Assembly: GCA_900546315.1 (NCBI GenBank) | Contig: URCP01000127.1 | Location: forward strand, 1 to 6,842 | Length of the DNA stretch: 6,842 nt | Source of the DNA: an uncultured Eubacteriales bacterium | Lineage (GTDB): Bacteria > Bacillota > Clostridia > Oscillospirales > CAG-272 | Reading direction: 5' to 3' | Part shown: piece by piece, positions 1 to 5,360 of the stretch | Layout of the letters: each line of letters opens with the position of its first letter | How positions within the stretch are numbered: position 1 is the first letter of the stretch | Program-made: the position numbers and the translations under genes | The notes under the pieces: generated by a model | Seen by the model: only the letters and a program-made list of their open reading frames with translations | What the model was told of the DNA's origin: nothing | The model's database searches: none

Positions 1-665
1 AACTTCTCGGTCTTTCCGGGACCGAAAGCGTCCTTCTTAAGACCGGCGAGCGGCGTCTTCGCGTAGCGCTCCTTGATCGTCGTGATGTTTTCCTCAACCT
101 TAGCGGTGTCGGCGTCGGCGTCTTCGGTGACGTTTTCGAGCTTTGCCATCAGCGCCTTGCCCTTTTCGGTCTTCGCGTCGAGGTACAGCGCGCCGTCGAT
201 TATCCGGCAGGAGATATCCCCGTCGGCCGGATCAGCGGCGTCAATGCCGAACGTACCGCAGAAGCAGGTGGTTCCCGGCTTCTCGCAGGCGAGGGTCATG
301 ATGACCCCGTGCTCGCGGCGGTTCTTGTAGAAGGTGTCGGTCGGCTCGCCGAGGAAGACGTTGTCGAGAACGGCGAACGCTCTGGCGTCGCAGGCACGAA
401 CTCCGAAAACTGCGAAATCCTCATGCTCGCGGCGGGTGTCGATGATCTCGATGTTCTTGCCCTCGCGCTTGAATTCCATCAGGCACTCAGACTGCGGGAA
501 GAAGAAGTCCTTCGGGCTTCTGTTCGTGTTGAGGCTCTTCGCGAGAACCGCGCCGTCGGTCCACTCTTCAAATGTGGCTCCGGCTTTCCCGTCGACCGGA
601 AGGTAAAGGGTTAATACCTTCGCGAGGGACGCGAGGAACGCGTTTATGTCATTTGCTTTTCTCAT
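1..665 (-). CDS. AsrA/HydB-like iron-sulfur subunit, partial (C-terminus beyond left edge)
   Basis: The frame is open from ATG 665 to the window edge, giving 221 residues and no stop. It resembles the N-terminal part of the family that includes anaerobic sulfite reductase subunit A and sulfhydrogenase beta subunit (HydB), which passes electrons between an NAD(P)H flavoprotein and a redox partner. Visible family signs are DFFFPQSE (residues 53-60), FGVRACDARA (87-96) with C92, and LACEKPGTTCFCGTFG (125-140) with C127, C134 and C136. A charged, alanine-rich stretch (about 175-200) follows. The family's C-terminal [4Fe-4S] motifs would lie outside the window. GGAGG at 678-674 sits 8 bases before the ATG, and only 3 bases separate this gene from the upstream stop. 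In bacterial Flx-Hdr loci a subunit of this type accompanies the NAD(P)H flavoprotein, so it probably belongs to the same complex. The family is fairly sure; the exact Flx letter is not. Confidence 0.8.
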   Translation of the reverse strand, partial: MRKANDINAFLASLAKVLTLYLPVDGKAGATFEEWTDGAVLAKSLNTNRSPKDFFFPQSECLMEFKREGKNIEIIDTRREHEDFAVFGVRACDARAFAVLDNVFLGEPTDTFYKNRREHGVIMTLACEKPGTTCFCGTFGIDAADPADGDISCRIIDGALYLDAKTEKGKALMAKLENVTEDADADTAKVEENITTIKERYAKTPLAGLKKDAFGPGKTEK

Positions 666-668
666 CGC

Positions 669-1670
669 TTATTCCTCCCCTCTGTTGACTGCGTCGGACG
701 GCTCAAGGTCGCCTGTCGTGTAGTTGACGAGCGGAGCGCGGCTTCCGACCTCTGCGCCCGCCTGATACTCGCCGTAGAACTCGTCGATATCTTTGATGAA
801 CTTGCGGTTCAGAAGGTGAAGCGGGATGTGCTGCGGACATACTCTCGAGCACTCGCCGCAGTCGGTGCATCTTCCGGCGACGTGGAACGCGCGGATGATG
901 TGGAACATCTGATCCTCGAAGGTGTTTGCGGCCGCCTTGTTCTCAACGCCGGACGCCGGGTTGTCGAACACGCACTTCTCGCAGGTACACGCCGGGCAGA
1001 CATTGCGGCACGCGTTGCAGCGTATGCAGCGGGAGAGCTCGCCCTGCCAGAACGCGAAGCGCTCGTCGGGCGTCATCTTCTCGAGCTTTTCCACCTCGTC
1101 GAAGCGGTTCGAGTCAATAACCTCTCCGTCCTCGCCGAGAAGCTCGTCATAAGCGACGTGCTTCTTGGACTTGCAGTTGAGGCATCTGTCCGGAAGAACG
1201 TCCTTTGCGTCGATTGTCACGTCTCCGTCATAGAGAGTGTGGGCGGTGAGCTTTTCTCCGTCGTCGACAGACGTCACGTCGTCTCCGGCGACAGCCTTTA
1301 TCTTGTTTATATCGACCATGCCGTTACAGGGAACGCCGACGGCGTATACCTTTTCACGGTCGAAGCGGTGCTCGGTGAGGAGCTGGTTGAAGGAGTAAGT
1401 GTCGCACGGCTTTAAGAACACGAGAACCTTCGCGTCCTTGCCGATCGTCTCCTTTATCAGGTACTTCGAGAAGTTCGCGCCGCAGAAATCGTTCCATACG
1501 AAGTCGCGGTCGATCTCCTCCGCCGTTCTGAAAATTGCCGGAGTGATGTTCCAGTCGAAGTTATTATCGGGATCCTCGTCGCGCTTCCAGCCGAGGACAC
1601 GGTCGACCGTGCCGTTTGCCAGAAGCTCCTTTGCTTTATCGGCGAGTACCTCACGCTTTATTTCCTGCAT
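669..1670 (-). CDS. Iron-sulfur protein with FrhB-like N-terminus and two [4Fe-4S] motifs, probable Flx/Hdr electron-transfer subunit
   Basis: This 333-residue cytosolic protein probably relays electrons within the Hdr complex. Residues 80-125 (VLVFLKPCD, then VGVPCNG) look like the N-terminal half of F420-hydrogenase beta-subunit (FrhB) relatives, with C89 and C115; C163 and C166 form a further CxxC. The C-terminal third has two [4Fe-4S] motifs: C215/C218/C221/C225 and C268/C271/C274/C278, each ending in a CP. Three more cysteines (C228, C230, C233) follow the first motif in a dense cluster. No signal peptide or membrane segment is seen. The start at 1670 is chosen over an in-frame ATG at 1772 because GGAGG at 1682-1678 lies 7 bases upstream and the earlier residues are an arginine-rich read-through of the mvhD region. 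The start overlaps the mvhD end by 13 bases. Ferredoxin-like FlxB/FlxC subunits are the closest description I can give; substrate and partners are inferred from position. Confidence 0.8.
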   Translation of the reverse strand: MQEIKREVLADKAKELLANGTVDRVLGWKRDEDPDNNFDWNITPAIFRTAEEIDRDFVWNDFCGANFSKYLIKETIGKDAKVLVFLKPCDTYSFNQLLTEHRFDREKVYAVGVPCNGMVDINKIKAVAGDDVTSVDDGEKLTAHTLYDGDVTIDAKDVLPDRCLNCKSKKHVAYDELLGEDGEVIDSNRFDEVEKLEKMTPDERFAFWQGELSRCIRCNACRNVCPACTCEKCVFDNPASGVENKAAANTFEDQMFHIIRAFHVAGRCTDCGECSRVCPQHIPLHLLNRKFIKDIDEFYGEYQAGAEVGSRAPLVNYTTGDLEPSDAVNRGEE

Positions 1671-2104
1671 CTGAGATCCTCCAGTCTCTTGTTTTCGCCG
1701 AGGGCTGTGACCTTTTCGACGAAATCGTTCATTGTGGCGGCGAACTTCGCGCCCTCCGCCGCGGAGACCCACTCGACGCGGGTGCGCTCGCGCTCAATGC
1801 CGAGGTAGTCGAGCATCGAGAAGAGCAGAGCCATACGGCGTCTCGTGTAGTAGTTGCCGGATGTGTAGTGGCAGTCTCCGGGATGGCATCCGCAGAGGAT
1901 GACACCGTCCGCGCCGCGCTGGAACGCCTTCAGGATGAACATCGGGTTCACACGGCAGGAGCAGGGAACGCGGATGATCTTGACGTCCGCGGGGTAAGCC
2001 AGTCTGTTGTTTCCGGCAAGGTCAGCGCCCGCGTAGGAGCACCAGTTGCAGCAGAAAGCGACTATCAGCGGCTTGAAAGTTTTATTCTCTTCGTTCATCG
2101 GCAT
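1658..2104 (-). CDS. mvhD: MvhD/FlxD-type iron-sulfur subunit (hydrogenase iron-sulfur subunit family)
   Basis: At 148 residues this is a typical-length MvhD-family protein, the adaptor that carries electrons from the donor module (hydrogenase, formate dehydrogenase or NADH dehydrogenase) to HdrA. The family hallmark FCCNWCSYAGADLAG is at residues 17-31 (C18, C19, C22). It is followed by VPCSCR (C48, C50) and CGCHPGDCHY (C71, C73, C78), which together supply the iron-sulfur ligands. No hydrogenase large or small subunit is visible, so the donor is more likely the neighbouring iron-sulfur subunits plus an unseen flavoprotein, as in Flx-Hdr loci. The start at 2104 has GGAGG (2119-2115) 10 bases upstream inside hdrA; a second ATG at 2098 (M3) is 16 bases away and less likely. 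The gene overlaps the end of hdrA by 10 bases, so translation is probably coupled. Family assignment is secure; donor identity is inferred. Confidence 0.93.
   Translation of the reverse strand: MPMNEENKTFKPLIVAFCCNWCSYAGADLAGNNRLAYPADVKIIRVPCSCRVNPMFILKAFQRGADGVILCGCHPGDCHYTSGNYYTRRRMALLFSMLDYLGIERERTRVEWVSAAEGAKFAATMNDFVEKVTALGENKRLEDLRCRK
1678..1682 (-). promoter_or_regulatory. Ribosome binding site of the FrhB-like/ferredoxin gene, inside mvhD
   Basis: GGAGG lies 7 bases before ATG 1670. This decides the start against the in-frame ATG at 1772, which would give a 34-residue extension overlapping mvhD. Confidence 0.75.
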
Positions 2105-4086
2105 ATCGCGTCAACCTCCGCCATGATCTGTGCATTCTTGAATCCGTTGAGGTCCATCGCGCCGGACGGGCACGCGACCGTGCAGGCGCCGCATCCCTGA
2201 CATACGGCAGGGTTGACGCTCGCGACCCTGCGCACTCTCGTCGTGCGGTCGGGCATACGGAATTCCTTGTCGACATAAGTGATAGCGCCGTACGGGCAGA
2301 CTCTCTCGCAGGAGGAGCAGCCGTTGCACATCAGCTCGTTCGGCTGAGCTATGCACGGGTTGCCGGTCAGCTTGTCCTTGACGAGCAGTCCGATTACCTT
2401 CGCGGCGGCGGCGCTCGCCTGAGAGACGGTCTCCGGGATATCCTTCGGTCCCTGGCAGCAGCCGGAGAGGAAGACGCCGGCGGTCGGGCTCTCTACCGGA
2501 CGAAGCTTCGGGTGAGCCTCGGTGAAGAAGTCGTTCGTGTCCATGCTTGCAGTCAGCATCGTGGCGAGCGGTCTCGCGGACTTATCCGGCTCGATAGCCG
2601 CGGCGAGGACGACGAGGTCAGCCTCGATCTTCAGCTGCTTGTTCATGATGAGGTCGGAGCCCTGGACGATCAGCTTCTTGCCGTCAGGCGTCACCTTTCC
2701 GACCTGACCCTTGATGTAGTGGACGCCGTACTCCTCGACGGCTCTTCTGTAGAACTCGTCGAAGTTCTTTCCGGGCGTTCTGACGTCTATGTAGAAGACA
2801 TAAACATCGGTGTCCGGGTACTTGTCGCGGATGAGCATCGCGTGCTTTGCCGTGTACATACAGCAGATCTTCGAGCAGTACTCCTTGCCCTTGTTGCAGT
2901 TCTTGCAGCGGGAGCCGACGCACTGGACGAGGACGATTGTGTGCGGATGCTCGTTGTCGGACGGTCTTAAGAGAGTACCGCCGGTCGGGCCTGCCGCGTT
3001 CATCAGACGCTCGAGCTCAAGGGACGTGATGACGTCCTTCGACTGCGAGTAAGCGTACTCGTCGAACTGATCCATCGGGATCGGATTGTAACCGGTAGCG
3101 ACGACGATAGCGCCGTACTTTTCCTCGATGAACTCGTCCTTTGCCTCGTAGTCGATAGCACCGGCGGCGCAGACCTTCGAGCAGACGCCGCACTTGCCGG
3201 TCTTCAGCTTCGTGCAGTAGTTCGGGTCGATAGTCGCGACCTTCGGAACCGCCTGAGCGAACGGAATGTAAATCGCGTGGCGGTTGTCCATCCCGAGGTT
3301 GAACTCGTTCGGGACCTTCTTCTGCGGACACTTTTCGGTGCAGGCGCCGCAGCCGGTGCAGAGGTCTTCTTTGACGTAGCGCGCCTTCTTCTTGATGGTG
3401 ACGTCGAAGTTGCCGACAAATCCCTTGACGGCTGTGACCTCCGAGTAGGAATATATCTTTATGTTCTCGTTCTGAGCCGCGTCGACCATCTTCGGGGTCA
3501 GGATGCACGCCGCGCAGTCGAGGGTCGGGAAGGTCTTGTCGAGCTGCGCCATCTTACCGCCGATAGTCGGCTTTGTCTCGACGATGTCGACCGGGAATCC
3601 GGCGTCAGCGATGTCGAGCGCGGTCTGGATACCCGCGATACCGCCGCCTATAACGAGCGCGCGCTTTGTGACGGGCGACTCGCCGGGGGTGAGAGGCGTG
3701 TTGAGATTGACCTTAGCTATAGCCGCCTTGCCGAGGATTATAGCCTTGGCGGTTCCGGTGAGCTTGTCCTTGTGTACCCACGAGCACTGCTCGCGGATGT
3801 TCGCGACCTCGAGCATATATGAGTTCAGCCCCGCCGCCGCGACCGTCTTTCTGAAGGTCGCCTCGTGCATTCTCGGGGAACAGGAACAGATGACGACGCC
3901 CGTGAGACGATGCTCCTTGATCGCGTCCTTGATTATGTTCTGTCCCGCCTGAGAGCACATATATTGGTAATCGGTGGAAAAAACCACGCCCTGCTCGTGT
4001 CCGAGCGTCTCGGCGACCGTCTTGACGTCGACGGTACCGGCGATGTTCGTGCCGCACCAGCATACGAATACTCCGATTCTCTGCAT
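2095..4086 (-). CDS. hdrA: Heterodisulfide reductase subunit A, flavin-based bifurcating subunit
   Basis: This full-length HdrA (663 residues) carries the FAD that, in characterised complexes, splits electron pairs between ferredoxin and the HdrB branch. Domains in order: an N-terminal HdrA domain (1-135) with cysteines C9, C11, C44, C67, C69 and C101; a thioredoxin-reductase-like FAD fold starting at GGGIAG (147-152) with E170 at the end of the second strand; the HdrA motif LDCAACILTPKM (189-200); an inserted ferredoxin domain with C243/C246/C249/C253 and C291/C299/C302/C306; QCVGSR (388-393) and YCSKICCMY (403-411); the flavin-domain closing motif GCCQGPKDIPETVSQ (542-556); and a C-terminal two-cluster ferredoxin (C587/C590/C593/C597 and C629/C632/C635/C639). 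The C-terminal ferredoxin is the likely contact for MvhD or the ferredoxin exit. AGGAGG (4098-4093) lies 6 bases before the ATG, 13 bases after the hdrC stop. No in-frame stop suggests selenocysteine. Confidence 0.96.
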   Translation of the reverse strand: MQRIGVFVCWCGTNIAGTVDVKTVAETLGHEQGVVFSTDYQYMCSQAGQNIIKDAIKEHRLTGVVICSCSPRMHEATFRKTVAAAGLNSYMLEVANIREQCSWVHKDKLTGTAKAIILGKAAIAKVNLNTPLTPGESPVTKRALVIGGGIAGIQTALDIADAGFPVDIVETKPTIGGKMAQLDKTFPTLDCAACILTPKMVDAAQNENIKIYSYSEVTAVKGFVGNFDVTIKKKARYVKEDLCTGCGACTEKCPQKKVPNEFNLGMDNRHAIYIPFAQAVPKVATIDPNYCTKLKTGKCGVCSKVCAAGAIDYEAKDEFIEEKYGAIVVATGYNPIPMDQFDEYAYSQSKDVITSLELERLMNAAGPTGGTLLRPSDNEHPHTIVLVQCVGSRCKNCNKGKEYCSKICCMYTAKHAMLIRDKYPDTDVYVFYIDVRTPGKNFDEFYRRAVEEYGVHYIKGQVGKVTPDGKKLIVQGSDLIMNKQLKIEADLVVLAAAIEPDKSARPLATMLTASMDTNDFFTEAHPKLRPVESPTAGVFLSGCCQGPKDIPETVSQASAAAAKVIGLLVKDKLTGNPCIAQPNELMCNGCSSCERVCPYGAITYVDKEFRMPDRTTRVRRVASVNPAVCQGCGACTVACPSGAMDLNGFKNAQIMAEVDAICR
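2115..2119 (-). promoter_or_regulatory. Ribosome binding site of mvhD inside the end of hdrA
   Basis: GGAGG lies in the hdrA coding sequence, 10 bases before ATG 2104 and 16 before ATG 2098. The spacing favours the earlier start and a 10-base overlap with hdrA. Confidence 0.65.
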
Positions 4087-4099
4087 ATTTTTCCTCCTG

Positions 4100-4495
4100 T
4101 TACGACTTGCAGTACTTGCGGAGAGCGCTCATCAGAAGCTGTCCGGGGGTGTCCTCATCGATAAGCGACGGGATGTCCTCGGGCTTCAGGTAGTTCGCGC
4201 CCTGTTTTCTGACCGCCATCAGGCGGACCGCCTCGATGAGCTTCGCGGGCTCGACGCCTCTCGGGCATCTGTCGACGCAGGCAAAGCAGGTCAGGCACTT
4301 GTATATCGACTTCGAGTTCAGCAACGGCTCGATGTCCCCGGTCTCGACCATATAGACGAACTGGTGCGGATGGTATTCCATCTCGTCGTAGTTCGGGCAG
4401 GTCGCGGAGCACTTGCCGCATCTCATGCAGCGCAGCGGGTTGACGCCGCTCATTCTGAGTATCTGTTCCTTTTCGAGTTCGGACTTCTTATCCAT
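4100..4495 (-). CDS. hdrC: Heterodisulfide reductase subunit C, two-[4Fe-4S] electron carrier
   Basis: HdrC conducts electrons from the HdrA flavin to the catalytic HdrB subunit. At 131 residues it is compact for the family. It holds two [4Fe-4S] motifs: C23/C26/C29/C33 (CMRCGKCSATCP) and C67/C70/C73/C77 (CLTCFACVDRCP). The helical segment between them, with HPHQFVYMVETGDIE, is typical of HdrC. The C-terminal tail (78-131) has no further cysteine ligand set, only C129. No signal peptide or membrane segment is present, so the complex is cytosolic rather than the membrane HdrDE type. Its ATG overlaps the hdrB stop by one base (TGATG), and a strong AAAGGAGG site lies 7 bases upstream, which fixes the start. 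Position between hdrB and hdrA leaves little doubt about function. Confidence 0.95.
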   Translation of the reverse strand: MDKKSELEKEQILRMSGVNPLRCMRCGKCSATCPNYDEMEYHPHQFVYMVETGDIEPLLNSKSIYKCLTCFACVDRCPRGVEPAKLIEAVRLMAVRKQGANYLKPEDIPSLIDEDTPGQLLMSALRKYCKS

Positions 4496-5289
4496 CAGGC
4501 GTCCTCCTTTACTCCGAGAGCCTCAGCCAGCAGCTCGGTGAAATAAACGACCGGTATCTCGCTGCCGCTCTTCACGAGGTTGTAGCGGCAGAGCGGACAG
4601 GCGGTGACTATAGCCTCCGCGCCGTGCGACGCGGCGTCGTGCGAGACGACATTCGAGCGCTTCTTCGCTGTCTCCGGGTCGTCAAGGGCGACATAACCGC
4701 CGCAGCACTCGTTTCTCGAGGCGTAAACGACCGGATCCGCGCCGATGGCACGGATGAAGTTCTCGATGATAGTCGGGTTCTCCGGGTCGTCAAACTGCAT
4801 TGCGCCGTTCGGTCTCAGAAGAAGACATCCGTAGTAAGCGGCGATCTTTCTGCCGGTAAGCGGATTCTTCACGGCTTCCTTTAATTTGTCGAATCCGACG
4901 ACGTCGCGGATCAGCTCAAGCAGGTGATACACAGTGGTCTCGCCGTGGTAGGAGATCGGGTCCGCGTCCTGCGAGAGATAGAGATTGACCTTCCCGGTGA
5001 ATTCCGGGTCGGTCTGTATCTGGTGGTTCGTCTGCTTTATGACGTTGTGGCAGGCGGAGCATACAGTGACGAGCGGACGGTTATTCGCGTGCGCGTCGGC
5101 GAGGGCGCGGACACTCGCGAGCTTCGTCGCGATCTCGTCGCGTGAGGTGGTGAAGACCCCTCCGCAGCACTGCCAGTTCTCAGGCTCGATAAGCTCGACG
5201 CCGAGGGCGAGCATTGAAGCCCTCGCGTACCTGTCGAGATCCTTCGCCTTATTGCGCAGAGTGCAGCCGGGGAAGTATGAAACTTTCAT
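4495..5289 (-). CDS. hdrB: Heterodisulfide reductase subunit B with two complete CCG domains
   Basis: HdrB is the catalytic subunit that, in methanogens, reduces the CoM-S-S-CoB disulfide on two noncubane [4Fe-4S] clusters. The protein here has 264 residues and two complete CCG domains: C9, C41-C42, C77 and C80 (WQCCGGVF, CSAC); and C155, C195-C196, C231 and C234 (NECCGGY, CPLC). All ten cluster-type cysteines are kept, so it should be active. The N-terminus MKVSYFPGCT is the family's normal start, which is why I place it at 5289 rather than at an in-frame ATG at 5430 that lies inside fumC. The ribosome binding site is weak compared with its neighbours (AGGTG 5304-5300, or AAAGG slightly further away). 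Bacteria of this kind lack CoM/CoB metabolism as far as known, so the acceptor is an unidentified disulfide, thiol protein or other compound. The family call is secure; the substrate is unknown. Confidence 0.95.
   Translation of the reverse strand: MKVSYFPGCTLRNKAKDLDRYARASMLALGVELIEPENWQCCGGVFTTSRDEIATKLASVRALADAHANNRPLVTVCSACHNVIKQTNHQIQTDPEFTGKVNLYLSQDADPISYHGETTVYHLLELIRDVVGFDKLKEAVKNPLTGRKIAAYYGCLLLRPNGAMQFDDPENPTIIENFIRAIGADPVVYASRNECCGGYVALDDPETAKKRSNVVSHDAASHGAEAIVTACPLCRYNLVKSGSEIPVVYFTELLAEALGVKEDA
4503..4510 (-). promoter_or_regulatory. Ribosome binding site of hdrC inside the end of hdrB
   Basis: AAAGGAGG lies 7 bases before the hdrC ATG and within the last codons of hdrB. With the TGATG stop-start overlap (4497-4493) it indicates coupled translation, expected for subunits needed in equal amounts. 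Confidence 0.8.
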
Positions 5290-5360
5290 TTTATATAAAC
5301 ACCTTTCGTTAAGGCTGAAATCCCCGCGGAATACCTTATCGGCGTTCCGCGGAAGACCTG
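5290..5360 (-). other. fumC-hdrB intergenic region with a strong inverted repeat
   Basis: This 71-base gap is the only sizable break inside the array. It holds an 8-bp perfect stem (CCGCGGAA at 5324-5331 against TTCCGCGG at 5345-5352, plus strand) with a 13-base loop. In the minus-strand RNA two U·G pairs extend it to 10 bp. The right arm is itself a 10-bp palindrome, TTCCGCGGAA (5345-5354). Only a short ATTT follows the stem on the RNA, so it lacks the U-run of a classical terminator. I see no convincing promoter for hdrB: the AT-rich TATATAAA touches the start codon. Possible roles are a partial terminator, an mRNA processing or stability element, or a regulator site. Confidence 0.6.
5300..5307 (-). 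promoter_or_regulatory. Ribosome binding site of hdrB (weak)
   Basis: The RNA reads GAAAGGTG here, with AGGTG 10 bases from the ATG at 5289. It is poorer and farther from the start than the GGAGG-type sites of the downstream hdr/flx-like genes. It supports the 5289 start, since no comparable site precedes the upstream ATG at 5430. Confidence 0.5.

Noticed and set aside
73..614. Plus-strand open frames in the first 600 bases
   Set aside because: The minus strand is open throughout 1-665 and encodes AsrA/HydB-like motifs, which explains the region; the plus frames are low-complexity shadows.
816..1415. 199-codon plus-strand open frame
   Set aside because: It lies opposite the iron-sulfur subunit gene, whose cysteine motifs and ribosome binding site are convincing; the plus frame shows no family features.
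1616..2200. 194-codon plus-strand open frame opposite mvhD
   Set aside because: It sits opposite a gene with the complete MvhD cysteine pattern; codon-bias artefact.
3277..4546. Plus-strand open frames of 149-190 codons opposite hdrA and hdrC
   Set aside because: Antisense shadows without ribosome binding sites or domain-like sequence.
5290..5297. TATATAAA directly before hdrB as a -10 box
   Set aside because: It abuts the start codon and would make a leaderless transcript while a ribosome binding site lies upstream of it; more likely AT-rich spacing that eases translation start.
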